A stretch of 64,000 nt of DNA from Taiwanofungus camphoratus (GCA_003999685.1 CP021223.1:744001-808000), one strand, 5' to 3'. Shown: positions 47,432 to 60,030, counted from the first letter of the stretch. Numbers and translations: made by a program. Notes: generated by a model from the sequence alone, not told the origin.

Positions 47432-48208
47432 TTGCGACTCTCGGCAAGTGTAACAGCGTCGATGAACAGCGTTTACCCCAATGCTTTCTGCGATAGAACA
47501 CGGCGCCGAAGTCAATGAGGGTCGATGCCGCAGCCAGTCAGACTCGGTCAGAACGACAACAGAGGCGCGCGCTAGTCGCAGGCGGCATCATACAGCCTGC
47601 GCGGGCTCATAATATTCAAATCTTAGCCCACAATACATCTATTCACTTCAATCATGTTCCGCTTCAAGCTTGCGAAGACACAGCCGAGTCGTTGAATATC
47701 CGGGTTGTCAATCTTTCAAGATCTGCCAAATACCAATGCGCCAGAGTTGTTCATGTGCATTCGTTCACATCAAGTAACTCCACGACAACTGCGAAATACG
47801 GCATAAGAACGTGTCTACGGACGTGCGGGCATGCATTGCAGGGGTAGGGATTGCGAAGAGCATCTGCCTCCACAGTGGCTGGTGCATTGTCCCAAGGCAG
47901 GGTAAGAGCTCTGGCCTTAACGCGATGAAACGTCTCGACGCCACACGCACGACAATGCAGACCACTAGGCACGAGGATGTGGAATAAGGGTTGTCACTTG
48001 TCGTAGCAAACCGTCTGCCAGAGTGGGTAAAGCTCAGTGGGAATCACCGACCCCAATTCATACGTTCGCATACGCGTATGTTCGCTGCACGAGACAATGC
48101 ACGGATTGCATATGAGTATACTGGGTGAATTTCACAAACATGATACACACCGATCGAGACATGACCGTTGCGCGCGAGCGGGATCCTCCTGAATTCAGAC
48201 AGTGTCAT
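47432..48208. other. intergenic region with a small cysteine-containing minus-strand frame
   Basis: 777 bp between two minus-strand genes. On the minus strand, about 47999-47751 reads through a segment with two CxxC pairs 39 residues apart (HCRACG and PCNACP), which could be a zinc ribbon. No start codon or good upstream splice acceptor supports it as a gene, and no family is recognised. Confidence 0.3.
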
Positions 48209-49344
48209 TCAAGGTCGTCTACCTCTGATGCCTGTCCCACCAGCAGGTAATCTGCGCTTTCGGAAGAGATTTCCCCCTGTTGAAGGTAGCGAGGCCGTCC
48301 CGTTGTCCTCAGTCCGGCCGGTGTTATCTCCCTCGGCCTTGATGGTAGCAGGTGGCTCTTCCTTGATGACTGGAGCAGTAACACCTCGTAGGCCAACCTG
48401 CTCCTCCTGCTTGATCTCCGTTCCAGTCTCCTTCTCTTCCGGACCCACTATGCCCTGCTCCGGAGGCCCGTCTCTCTCTGCAATCGGCGCCGATGATGCC
48501 TGGCCATGAGCTTCTCTAGGCCTATTCCAGCCCCTCGCCGACCATTTTGGCTTCTCCGTCGTCGGCGCGCTCGATCCCGCAACGGAGGAACTCTGCACGC
48601 TCTCAGCAGTGAGCTGTTGGGACCCGTCTGTATGCTCCTCTTTCTTCTTGATCTTTATTGGGATCAGCCCAGGGTCGTAAATCTCGCCGAGTCCCGCTCC
48701 CAGCGTCCGCCTGCGCAGCTTGAACCGCCGACCATCTTCATCGCCAAGCTCCTGTGCCGCTTCCCGCTTTCTATTCGGGTCACCTTCTGCCACGTTAGTT
48801 GTCGATTCCTCCCGCATGGGAGTTGCCACATCCGACACAGTGACAACCTCCCACTCCCCCGCTACACCTTGTGTTTGCCGCCGCTCAGTCTCAGCCTTCA
48901 GCCTTTCCGCGTCCGGGTCTGTGAATCCAAGAGATTCTGCTGTAGAGTAGTTTGCAAACGGATTCATTGGCTTTGTTACAGGCTTCCTCGACGTAGCGGA
49001 GGCTGGAGTCGCATGCGCGCTGCTACTTCCGGGCTTGACTAGGCCTGCGCTGACATCCCTTGCAAACGCAGCCTGAGCAGCCTATTCAAGAACATTAGGA
49101 TCGTATAGATCATTAGGGGCCGAACGAAACTCACCTGTTCGACTCGCGCCATCTCCCGCTTCTCTTCCTCGCGATCTTGCTTCCTCTTCTCGCCGTCTTT
49201 GTACAGTCCTCGCACGAAGCGCTCCACATTCCCTTTATGCCGCAGGCCGCTCTCATGCTGTCGCCTTGAAGGCACATCATCGGCGATGTAGATGTTGCAG
49301 TACTTGCAAAAATATTTCTTGTGCGATACCCAGTAGTCACTCAT
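48209..49344 (-). CDS. U1-type zinc finger protein, WBP4/FBP21-like splicing factor
   Basis: Exons 49344-49135 and 49081-48209 sum to 1083 nt (360 aa). The N-terminus holds a matrin/U1-C type C2H2 finger: MSDYWVSHKKYFCKYCNIYI, then the spacing to RRQHESGLRHKGN. It is followed by a charged helix (KRKQDREEEKREMARVEQ). This matches the N-terminus of WW-domain-binding protein 4, a spliceosome component that contacts U1/U2 snRNP proteins. The WW domains of animal WBP4 are absent. The rest is Glu/Lys/Ser-rich and probably disordered, with a basic GRR-type C-terminus. Role in pre-mRNA splicing is inferred from the finger only. Confidence 0.78.
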
Positions 49345-49580
49345 CGGGGCCAAGAGGGAAGGACATCGCGTGACAGCAAGGGTGTGTGACCATTGGGTGA
49401 GTCTCAATTCAGCGCCACATCTTCGCCTCTTCAGGAGGAGTATATATTTTATGGGAAATGGCTACATTGTCATGTAAATTCAGTCCTATGGATACACATA
49501 ATTACTTCGAATACATGTTGTCAAAGGTCAATCAAATATCCCGCCAATCAGAATTTATACAGTAACGAAAATGGTGCTCG

Positions 49581-52500
49581 TCACCTCTTCCTCTTCTTCC
49601 GAGTCGCAACCTCCCTTCCCACAAACTTCTTGCGAGCAGGAGTGCCCTTTACTGACAGAGGGCTCTGCTGCATTGGTACGGATGCGGAAGCCTGCGCCTC
49701 CCTGATCGCTTTCTTGCTCAGGCAGAAATCGATATGCGTGTTGAACCCCTGGTTGTCTGTCTCAATTAGCTTTTCACATATGGGACAGGTTTGAGCTTCA
49801 ACTGCTCCTGCTCGGTCTGCAGATTTTCCCTCCGTCGGATGTGATGGTGACCTTCTATTAGCGCTCCTCATATTACGTTCAGAGCTAGAACCCATTGATG
49901 TGTGATGTAGGCCTTGTGGAGTCTTCGCCAGCGACGAGATAGGTTTGAGCGGCCTCGAAGTGGACGCGGATCCGGAGGAGGGTAAGGGTGCCGAGTTTGG
50001 TGGACGCTGCCTCTCCCGTTCAAGGGTTTGTGTACTGCCTTGTTCCGACGATGGACTGGTTTCTACGTCCAAAGTAATGACTTCATCGTTTGGTGCTATG
50101 TCGTTTCGGTCTTGTATGTCATTTAAGAGGTCTAGGCTCGCGCCTACTTCATCATCCAGCTCTGCGTGTTCAAAATATCCAGGCATGGCGTCTTGATACC
50201 CATCCTGCGCGAGGGAGGCCTGGTCTTCATGTAGTGGGACATAATCCACTTCGACTCGACGCTTCTTAGTGGGCGAGGTTGAGAATTCAAAGAACTGACA
50301 CACGGAAATTAGTGATATGGGAAAACCAGCAAGCTAAACCTAGTGTGCCATTGACGTACCCGCTCTATTCCACTCAGCTTAGGTTGAACACGAAGATCCT
50401 TCAACTTCGTCACTCGAAGACCAATTAGTCGAAGCGTCAAAGGAAGCTCCGGTGTTAGCAATTCCTTGCCCATCTGTGACAAGTGTGAGTATGGCGATAT
50501 ATACACTCAGCAAAGGCGAAGAAAACAATGACACACCGTAAACAGGTCTTCCTTTTTTGTGGAAATCCATTTGTCAAAGGACTTGGCACGGGTGAAAACT
50601 AGCGGAGGACGTGAAGAAACATGTCCAGACCAGACCTACAAGAAGCAGGCAAAGGCGAGACAAACCTTGGTATGTGTCCAATTTATACTTGAGCGTCACG
50701 GTCTTTCCCGTCCAGCCACCGTTGATCATATCACTTTCCAACTCGGCTGCGACTTCCTCGAGCTTCTGTAAAATCCTATCTTTGTCCGCTATGGGAGTGA
50801 ATGTCCTGATGAACATGTCACGACAGACACCAAGCGGTATTTTCAGTATTGAGCCCTCGGATAAACACGGGAATTGTAATTACCGTTCGGCTCCTATACT
50901 CTTACGCTCTTCTCGTTGGCCTGGCTGGACAATGTTCGATGCAATGCCCAGATACGCTTGCAGAAGGAAATGAAGACCAAAATGTTTGTCCATCAACGAC
51001 AGGATTGCACGATGCGTATAGATGTCACCGCATGTCTTTATGGCACATTTCAAAACCAGTCGTACCAGGGTCATGAGGATATTACCAAATTTAATAACGA
51101 ATCTACCTGGACTGGGACGTACCTTAATGCCGATAGAATCAAGGAGCCGTTCATTGACACGGCCAACTCCGGGCACCTTACGAATAGATAGGTCTTTCAT
51201 GAATGCCCTGATCGCACCAGGCTCGAAATCGAGCTTGAATTGCCCATTCGGTTTATTCTATGCAATATATCAATTGCGTTGCAACAGGGAGGGAGGCACA
51301 TGAGGAACCTTGTCTGAGCAGATCTAGCATGCGTCGTAATGTAATCTTTCCGACGGGAAATAAAAAGATGAGTCACCTTAGCTAGCATCTGCAAGACGAG
51401 TTATGAGGACCCTCTCATGTTTCATTCAAAGACATCGTCGTACCCCTTACCTTATTAGGAGCAATTCCAGCGCTGACTGTCAACCTGGTCTCCTTGTGCA
51501 CGGTCTCACGCATTTCTTGTACACATTCTTCCGCTGTCAATTGCCGATCTTCGCAATATATGGTAATGCTGTCATGGAGCGCACGAGTCATATTGATGAA
51601 AGTAGGTCTTAGGGTACCCTAGCGTGAGGACAATGTTGAAAACATCCTCACTTGAGGTATCCTTCGTCGCAACCTGCCGCGCACATGGTAGGATCGTATT
51701 GCCGAAATATATCCATGACTCGTTTTGACATCTCCATGTAGCGATGGAAGTGGTTTTCCACGAGGATCAAGTCTGGGCATAATTTCTTGGCTATGAAGAC
51801 TAGATATCGAGTGAGTATGCTAGTATCCAGAAATAGTTGACTGGATTCACCGGGCATGCCTGATCGGACTCCGTACTTCCGAGCTTCGTAAGAGGCTGTT
51901 GTTAGAACACCTTTACCTACCTGTAAGGTGCAATGCTCAAAATCAAGGGACAATTCCTCATCTCAAGCGCGAAACACTTGCGGCAAATGGTTTGCCCCTG
52001 AGGTCAGGTTTGTCTAATAGTTCTACATTTGCATAGAATGCATCCATATCGACATGGACGATGATCTGGGTCAGATCTCGCTGACATTCTAACGTTACGA
52101 GCTTACAGCGGTGTCGCACTATCAGCTATGCATGGCACTGCATCTACCGAGAGACGAGCCACAACACTCACAAGCTGATCCACTCCCTGTTCAATCGCAC
52201 CTTTGGCCATACACCAGATCATTGTCAACACGCAACATATGTGAAGTGTCGGCTATAACTTGACATACGAAGGTCTATGCCCTTTGTTACTTCGTCGCGG
52301 TATTTCAATATTCGAACAATTCGGTCTGTTAGATCTTTGTCCTTTCTCTTCTCATTCTAAGTAATACATTTAACATATGAGATCATCTCTCGAAAAACAT
52401 CAGCCCTACCTCGTAGAATTTCGACCCTTTTGACGCCTCAGCAATGACACGATTGATTTCAGTTTGATCTTTGGCAAGTCTATAGGTATGGAGACCCCTG

Positions 52501-52632
52501 TAAAGACAAAAATCATCGAATAAGATATATTGAGTGTGCTGACCCAGCTTTAGTTGTAGAAGGACCTGCAAGACGCTTGACAAGACTTTCGGAATCGGGT
52601 GATGGATTGGGATGACCGGATTCACCGGACAT
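49581..52632 (-). CDS. Y-family translesion DNA polymerase kappa
   Basis: A multi-exon gene from ATG 52632 ([20 protein letters not shown]). The N-clasp [17 protein letters not shown] comes first. The palm motif [15 protein letters not shown] gives the first metal-binding Asp (about 52045), and [12 protein letters not shown] follows. CDEGYL carries the catalytic Asp-Glu pair. A helix-hairpin-helix reads [15 protein letters not shown], then the little-finger domain. The C-terminal exon encodes a UBZ-type C2HC zinc finger ([14 protein letters not shown] then HIDFC) and a basic tail KKRKR. Polymerase kappa extends past bulky minor-groove lesions. At least ten introns are needed; I did not fix every boundary. 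One zinc finger rather than the two of vertebrate pol kappa is visible. Confidence 0.9.
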
Positions 52633-53878
52633 TTCGATCCTAGGTACGCCAGTTATCCCGCAGTAAGTGAAGTGATTGACGATGATTGTTTGTAACCAAG
52701 TCCTCAGGTTAGCATCGCTTCTCGTCCTTGATTGTTTTAAAGCTAGACAAAGCAAGCAGCACGAGACAGGGACGGTGAGTTTACGTTTACGGGAACGAAT
52801 GTTCGGAGGAGGTGCGAGGCGCTCTCACGTGATCACGCCATCACGGTAAACGTTCCTTAGATATATACTATCATTTGACCAGTGTTTGAAGATTTCCGTC
52901 ATTCGATTTTTAGCTCCACAATGACTGAATGGATTGCTCTCGGAGCAGTGTCATTTTGTGGTTATGGGTCTTGGCTACATGGCCATATACTTACATTTTT
53001 AATTATTTTCATAGTGAGGTGCCCAAGGACGTTCCGGTGGAGGGGACTAGTGTTTGACGATTTTTCCGAGGAATGTCACGAAGAGTCACCATACCAGAAC
53101 AGTGCCACAATGAAGCTCCGACGTGGCTTTTGGGCATCCGCCTGCAGCATTGCAATGACAACGAAGTGCGTCTGCTGGCGGAGTTCAAATCCAGATTGAG
53201 GAAGTGTCACTCTTGCTCATGGATTGTAACGCACAGCAACACATTTGCTGCTGTACACTCATTGCGCCCACGATAAGCTTCGGAAAAATTGGGAGAGTGC
53301 ATGTTATGGTGTGCTTGAGTTAGACACAAGTGCAGGAACTAAGCGGCCATGGTTTGGGATGAGGCGAGAGGGTAGAAGAACGGCGATCGGCCTAATTAAT
53401 AGATTTTCTGACACTCATATTGAACTTGTTCTCTACACATTCCCTCTCTTTAAAATCGGAGAACACAGTTGTGTTGCATGATTTTCTAGACTATTTTAGA
53501 TACCGTCTGATCTTGAGAATATCCCAAGGAGAGTTTGCGATAAGCCATTCTCAAACACTGGGTCCTTCTCAAAGTGGTGTCACACGATAGTAGGTATATA
53601 GTAGGAATGGATACGGAAAACCTTCGACACGAAATCGTATTCAGGAAGGGAAAAAAGAAGGCACTCACATGAGGACCGCTCAAAATTACCCTTACGAGAG
53701 GCCTGAGCATTCAATGTGGCTCAAACGGCGGACTCGGAGACTCACCCCGGAGTCACGCTCATTGCTCGATTAAATACTGAGTTGAATGATGTATAAAGTG
53801 GACACATGTATAGCTTGATGAAAACGAGCATACTACTATCATACACCTTACCAAGATAAAAAAATCTCGAGCTTGATC
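52633..53878. other. 1.2 kb region with no confident gene
   Basis: Between the polymerase kappa start and the amidase stop. A plus-strand frame starting ATG 52921 (MTEWIALGAVSFCGYGSW) runs about 90 codons with a hydrophobic stretch. Another plus frame (53073-53276) contains two Cys pairs. They lie in different frames and could be exons of an unrecognised gene, but no family match or splice chain was found. Confidence 0.35.
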
Positions 53879-56018
53879 TCAAGAGGATGACTTCGACTTC
53901 AGTGCGGCATCTACGATCTCTGCCATCGCGATAACCGCTTCTTCTTCAAGCGTACGTCCGACGAGCTGTAGACTAACAGGGGCGTTATAGAAAGTGGCAG
54001 GATCATCTGCAAATATGATTTCGCAAAACCGATAAACCTCCAAGTTCTTGTTGAGAATGAGCGTTTGGATTACTTACACAGGTCGTAGTTGGCTTTATCT
54101 AACTCGTTCAGGTACGTGTGAGCAGGCTTCTTGGCATCCTTAACAGGGTCAACTTTGGTGACGGGGAAAACACAACAGACATAGTCCAGTGCATTGAACA
54201 CCTTCGTATAATTGGTGATCCTAAAAGGTACATTCACCAATCTAGTCCTCGATGTCGTAAATAAAAGCGTATTACGCACCCGTTCTTTCCATGAGGAGGA
54301 GCTGCAAACGGGGCGCCTGGTGAGACGATAGCGTCAACAGGTCGGCCCGTCCCTGTTTTCTCTGCCGTCTTCTGCCAGTGATCGAGATACTCTTTTCGCA
54401 AATCTGCCCGCATTTTTTGGATTTGCCAAAGCTGATATGCTGACAATCCGACAGCACTAGGACGAAGAGAGGCGTCCACATTACCGGCGCCCTCGACAGG
54501 ACTCATGGTCGCGATAATGGGCTCGCCAGTAGGTGCAGTGGTGACCTTGTAATCTTCTCCAGCGCCAGCTTTCCAGATCGCACTCTGCCAAGGTATTTAC
54601 CTGACGTTGAGTTGACCGAGATAGAGCGACGAAGTAAACGACTAACAATGGAATTGCAGAGCTCCAAATGCTTGATGGGCTGCCAATCAATGACTGGGCG
54701 ATCGACAGGTTCAGGAGTTCTGTAGAATTACGTGGCTGAAATACAAACCTTTATGGCCGGCAGCAAGTAGGGCCTCCTTCGTCATCTGAAGGGCTCTGAT
54801 AATCGGCGGATGCGGGACAATGATACCATCATCCCACATGATCGCGAAGCAAAGCCCCTTCCCCTTGCCATGTTCCTCGAGTGCGTAGCCATCATTATCC
54901 CACTTCTTGCGTACAGCGAGGGGATCCTTTAGCCATGGCTTTTGGCCAATGACAGCTTGCATAAATATCTTGACTCCGTTGAGGCTATTGGACAGCGGAC
55001 CGAGAACAGATGGGATAGAGTCTTGACCATACATCGAGTTGACACAGCCTTCGTACGGCACTCGTCCATACGATGTTCGTAGACCATACAGACCATTGAA
55101 AAGAGCAGGTATACGAATAGAGCTGTTTTTAAATTTAATTTGCCTCTTCCGTTCCTTATATAAGAACTGACTGACCCTCCAATATCGGAGCCAACCCCCA
55201 AGGGGCTACCCTTCAAATGTATCAGAGCACCTTCACCTCCGGAAGACCCACCAGATGTCAGTGTGCGGTTGGCCGGATTGACGGTCCTTCCAAAGATGTT
55301 GTTGAAAGTCTCCGGCCACTACAACCTCAGATATAACCAGGCTCATGTGGCTCAATCATCGAATGCACTGACCATCAACGTTTGAGGTACATTAGTTCGG
55401 ACGAACGGAACGGCGCCGCATTCGTACAGTATTTCAGCAATAACAGCATCTCGTTCCGCGAATTTTCCTATCCAAGAGACATATCCTGTAATCGGCAGCC
55501 CTATCAGATATAGAACCTATTTGTGATCCAAAGCGCTTGCCCATAGTGGTCTCAAGTCCTTTCAGACAAACTTGATCCTTAAGTGAAATTGGTAGGCCAT
55601 GAAGAGGTCCGATAGTCTTGCCAGTGTCCTTCAGATAGGCGTCCAGTGCGGCTGCGCGAGCAAGAGCCCGTTCAACGAAAATCTCGGTGAGACAATTCAC
55701 CTACCGATTGATATTGATTAGAATGAGCGGACACGAATATTAAACCATGCGTACCAGCTGATGGGCGATGATCGCTCTCTTGTAGAATGCGGTAGTGACT
55801 TCAATCGCGGACCATTCAGCAGTCGCTAGTTTCTTCAAGAGCAATTCAACATCCACGGTGTTCGTGATCTGCGACTCCTTGTCGGAAAGGAGTCCGCAGT
55901 CTTTAGGAATTGCGGTGACATCGAGGACCGAGTTGGAAGGAATCGGGATGAGCCAACCACTGGGAATGGACTCTAGCTGACGCCGTCTCTTGTCTGCGAC
56001 CAGTTCTTTCCAATCCAT
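53879..56018 (-). CDS. amidase signature family hydrolase (acetamidase / fatty acid amide hydrolase-like)
   Basis: Intron-rich gene starting MDWKELVADKRRRQLESIP at ATG 56018 and ending ALKSKSSS at 53879. The amidase signature triad can be read: the Lys in GPLHGLPISLKDQ, the cis-Ser in TSGGSSGGEGALI, and the nucleophile Ser in GSDIGGS. An intron falls right after this nucleophile motif, and the next exon resumes with an Ile-Arg-Ile-Pro-Ala block. The C-terminal part has FNALDYVCCVFPVTKVDP and the closing SLQLVGRTLEEEAVIAMAE helix. It hydrolyses carboxylic amides; the fungal group includes acetamidases used in nitrogen scavenging. No signal peptide, so cytosolic. The family is usually 530-570 aa, consistent with this span. 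Confidence 0.9.
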
Positions 56019-56882
56019 AGCTGAGCGTCATGAAGATGGGAAAATTGTTGCCTCCCACTGAAATCTAGCATGGTGCAGATAGGGTGATAAGAATCGACCA
56101 TGGCTTCGACATTGTGTGAGAAACATAGATGCTCATAAGATGATCCTATGATACACTGAGAATAAAACCCATACATATTTGGCACAAGCACGCCGACAAA
56201 GACAGACTACTAAGATTATCCTTATCTTTATCCTCTATCCGCAGTCGAGACAACATGTCCGGTGATCAGTATAATGGTGAGGCCAATGGGGCGTGCAATC
56301 TCTGGAAGATAAAATTATCAGCTTCCTCATCAAAACCGACGAAATGATAAGATGGTGTAAAATATTCAATACTCAGAACGCCATTCATGTCAGCGATACA
56401 GTACTGGGAAGCAACGCTCCCAAGTAGTGCAGCGAAGTCGACTAAGAGGTGCCAGTGGTGGTTGTAAGATTACAACACTCGTCATTGTAGAGAACGAATC
56501 GGAACGAAATAAGGCAGAATCTGAAATAAACTCACTGTGCATTGTTTGATCAACTAAGTCAGAAATTACCAGAGACATGAGCAATCGAGGAGGGGCAGAG
56601 AAATCAAGGATTTTCATCGTTTTAACTTTGTTCATATTTGCATCAGTTTGCATATGATAGATCCATGATCGCTCTGCAACAACGATCGGCAACAGTGCCT
56701 GCATACTACTTCAGTAGGCGACCTCACAATCCTATCCAGCTTGAACAGTACTTAAATGACGATTGATGAATATGTCTCTTGCTGAGTGAATGTCGAATAA
56801 CATAGAATATACTAATACTATATATATCATCACTCAAAAGCGAAGCCCAACCCTCCAATACTTGCTCACACGAGTCCAATAG
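56019..56882. other. intergenic region, no gene recognised
   Basis: 864 bp between two minus-strand genes. Minus-strand frames of up to about 100 codons (for example 56704-56390) have no motif. It should hold the amidase promoter and the caspase-like gene's 3' UTR. Confidence 0.4.
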
Positions 56883-58862
56883 TCATCCGTCGATTTCTGG
56901 TTTTCGGACTACGGTGATGCAGGCGACAACCGAGTCCCAGAGGTCTGCTTGAGGCGTCGACCGAAAATTTTGACCATTTCGAGCGTTGGTCAAATTGATC
57001 GACGAAGAAGGCTGACCTTGTTCGATAAACGTCATCGGCGTAAACGTGGAGGAGACGAACAACTTGAGAAAGCCTGCTCCTGTATTGGTGTTGTCAGATA
57101 GCGAGAATGATAACGCTTCTGACTCGGTCGTCCCGGATCCTATGACCAAGCAGGTATGCTTTCGCAAAGGGGGCACAGACGAATTCGAGTCAGGATGGTA
57201 TACCATAGAGATGCCATATCCGCTTGCATCCATATAAGCTAGATATGGCCAAAGGTCAGAGTCTGAGTAGTTGTGTATTGTGACAGCATAGATTGAGCTT
57301 TTCCCGTCGTCGACGATCTCTGCTTTCCCGTTCACAAGTAAATTCCCACTTGTCCGCGTCCACGAGGACGAGTCAAGTTGGAAGAGCTCCATGGTTATTA
57401 AACCGAGCAGTGGCCTCTCTGGATTCTTCCGGTGAAGATGCAAATGAAAGCGTGCAGCCTCATCGATGATTTTGAGATCAGAGTGGCTTTTCTTGCTCGG
57501 AAGATGAATGATGTGACGACAATTTGAAGCTATGACTCCGTCGTGTCTCTGGACGACTAGCTCTCGGCGGCGCAACTTAACAGATATATCCGCATGTGCC
57601 GCGCTCTTCACACGAAGCATGTTGACTCCATGTCGGGATAAGGCTTTGTCTGGGTCAGAGGGTATCTCCTTGCGAAGGCGACAGCGTCGTAGTATGGATA
57701 GAAGTGACTTTCGGATATGGACGCGGAATGGCGTCCGGTTGTTCCAACGAGTAATAGAAGCCCAACCCGAACGAATTACAGATCTAGCAGACGACTTGCA
57801 CCTCGCAAGGCACCAGGTCGGGTGAACCTCCACGGCTGAGTACATGGCGAGGACAGGATTGAGCGAACCACGACAGTTGTGCTGATGGATACTGAACTCT
57901 GTGCCTTCCGTTATACCATGAATGGCGCCTGCATCGACACGCAGTTTGTTGTGGTCATACGTATCGATCGAAACGTATCGAGCGTCGGGGAGGAAGGGGA
58001 TTCCGTCGAATAAGATACGATCGGTATTCTTCCCGAGGCTAACTGCGTGTTGATGGTCATCCATTAAAGCAGAGATTTCGTCGGTTAAGTCGGCGTAGGT
58101 GAGTTTATGTAGCGCAGTCGTGTCCTTCAAAGCCATGAGAGCTCTAGTGAAATTGCCGCCAGATTTCCCTTCCGAGGCTACCCATCCAGTACCACAGGCA
58201 GCTAGGACAACGTGAGTGCCAAGGCTCGCGCCGGTAAAGCCGTGGGTCGTGGTCAGCTCCTTCGTGTGCGGAACGGCACTCTTCCATAGACCGGAAAGGA
58301 GATCATCCGGAGAGGCCTTAACGGTCGGCGTATAGCGAATGTGACTCCTCCCCCGCGTGCCCTCTTTAGATTGAGGGAAAGAGAAACAAGTATCCAGGAT
58401 CAGTGTGATGTTGTCTCCCTTGATCATGCTGAGGTCTCTAATCATGGCATGCAGCGACCGATCAGATATCCCCGCGACCCTGCCTTCAGCACAGCGAGTA
58501 TCGTGATCGTACGTGCACAATACCTCGACTTCGCCATGCCCCCGATCGAACCAACCCGGAGGCGAGCGTACACTGGTACCGTGTCCCGCGAAATATACGA
58601 AGATCGCGTCGCCCGGCTCAATAGCAGCATTGTTGACGAGATGTCTCATAAATTTGTCCTCGATTTTGCATTTTGTGGCGTCTGCGTCGAGAAGTAGACA
58701 GATCTGGTCACGGGGAACACGCAAATCACGAGTGAGCCAGTGCTTGATATTCTTGGCGTCGTCGACGCAGGACTCGAGATTCCATATATTCCCAGACTTG
58801 TATTTGTCAATGCCAACAATCAGAGCGAAGACACGGGTCGCCATTCCGACCTTAATACACAT
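56883..58862 (-). CDS. caspase-like (peptidase C14) domain protein
   Basis: An uninterrupted frame of 659 codons. Residues about 10-290 are a caspase-fold domain of the metacaspase/C14 type: FALIVGIDKY, FVYFAGHGT with catalytic His94, and LILDTCFS with catalytic Cys159. The C-terminal ~370 residues look beta-rich and match no family I can name; related mushroom proteins carry a similar tail after their caspase domain. No prodomain and no p10 motif of canonical metacaspase were seen. Such genes are expanded in Agaricomycetes, and roles in regulated cell death or allorecognition are suspected but unproven. The first ATG is 58862; ATG 58844 (MATRVFAL) is equally plausible. It is intronless among intron-rich genes. 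Confidence 0.85.
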   Translation of the reverse strand: MCIKVGMATRVFALIVGIDKYKSGNIWNLESCVDDAKNIKHWLTRDLRVPRDQICLLLDADATKCKIEDKFMRHLVNNAAIEPGDAIFVYFAGHGTSVRSPPGWFDRGHGEVEVLCTYDHDTRCAEGRVAGISDRSLHAMIRDLSMIKGDNITLILDTCFSFPQSKEGTRGRSHIRYTPTVKASPDDLLSGLWKSAVPHTKELTTTHGFTGASLGTHVVLAACGTGWVASEGKSGGNFTRALMALKDTTALHKLTYADLTDEISALMDDHQHAVSLGKNTDRILFDGIPFLPDARYVSIDTYDHNKLRVDAGAIHGITEGTEFSIHQHNCRGSLNPVLAMYSAVEVHPTWCLARCKSSARSVIRSGWASITRWNNRTPFRVHIRKSLLSILRRCRLRKEIPSDPDKALSRHGVNMLRVKSAAHADISVKLRRRELVVQRHDGVIASNCRHIIHLPSKKSHSDLKIIDEAARFHLHLHRKNPERPLLGLITMELFQLDSSSWTRTSGNLLVNGKAEIVDDGKSSIYAVTIHNYSDSDLWPYLAYMDASGYGISMVYHPDSNSSVPPLRKHTCLVIGSGTTESEALSFSLSDNTNTGAGFLKLFVSSTFTPMTFIEQGQPSSSINLTNARNGQNFRSTPQADLWDSVVACITVVRKPEIDG

Positions 58863-59731
58863 TGATTAAGGAAACTTCTCCAGAACCATAAAGTATACCG
58901 GCTCACCTGGCACCGAGAATGTCAAGAGCGAAGTAGTACAAGTGGACGCTAATTCTTCCCCGCATCCCGCTATGATATTTATACCTCAACATTCTGTGTT
59001 GACCAGAAATACGTGCAGAAGGCTGCCTTCACGCAAGTTTTAATATTCGAGTGCCGAGGTCCATGAGGTCACGGAGCCGAAGCACGTTGACTAGTAACAA
59101 AGCGCGCATCCTCTCAAAGACATATCGGTAATATGTTACATACTGGTGGTCATCTGGACATGTCTTCGCTCTCCTGAAATGAGACCCGCAAGTGATTATA
59201 ACCTGCGAGAATGTTCGGTCAATCGTGCATAACATGCGACCTTCCCCAGATGTTCTGAAGGTAAGGAGCCTGCCTCATTCTGAATGAAATATTTCTCGGG
59301 CGTCTTGGCGGTCAGAATCTTTGTATAACCAGTTCACATCGATGGGATCTGCGACAAGCTGAGATAAGTAAGACAAGCAGTGTTCTCGAAGGTGACGTCG
59401 TGGAGCGCATCAAGAATCCAGTCAAGGCGGGCATCACATTAGCAGTAACACACATATCTGCATGAGGAAGCCTGGTGCAAACGTGGCTCCAAAACCAAAC
59501 CAGTGTCTGAGGTTGAGGGGAAGTACGTACACCGATAGATCGGCGGCGTGCTAGTAGCCTGCAAGTGAAGAAAGAAACCGAGCACACTAGCTTTAGAGTG
59601 TGTACCTATTTATATGGATTCAATATGCCTCGAGCGATTTTGAAGAACTTCCGTGCTTGAAATGCGAGGTCGATATCAAGAGAGAGACAACGTCCTGTTG
59701 TTCAGACAGGCAAAAATAGAACTTTCGATAC

Positions 59732-59751
59732 AAGCTCCCCCGTGGGAGCTT
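59732..59751. repeat. perfect 8 bp hairpin
   Basis: AAGCTCCC at 59732-59739 and its exact complement GGGAGCTT at 59744-59751, with a 4-base loop. It could fold in RNA or be a protein-binding palindrome. A chance origin is possible. Confidence 0.5.
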
Positions 59752-59920
59752 TCCACGCACCATATTCGGAAAGAACTTCCATAACGGGATGTATCTGATG
59801 GGCGTGTGTCACTCTGTTAATGTCACTTATATGTCACAACTGTGTAACTCTAAGGGTTACCTTACCACATACGGCAGCATAGTATGGTCGTCGACAACGA
59901 CTCGGGACCGCAGGAAAGAG

Positions 59921-59937
59921 GCTTACTTACAGTAAGC
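59921..59937. repeat. 6 bp inverted repeat
   Basis: GCTTAC at 59921-59926 and GTAAGC at 59932-59937 around a 5-base spacer. Short enough to arise by chance; noted because two longer inverted repeats lie close by. Confidence 0.35.
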
Positions 59938-60030
59938 ATTGCTTATTTTGAGTGTCTTATCATATTCGTACACTTTATAGCTCATTTAAGACCTGGAAGA
60001 AAATCCCGCTAACTGGTAAGAAATTAAGGA

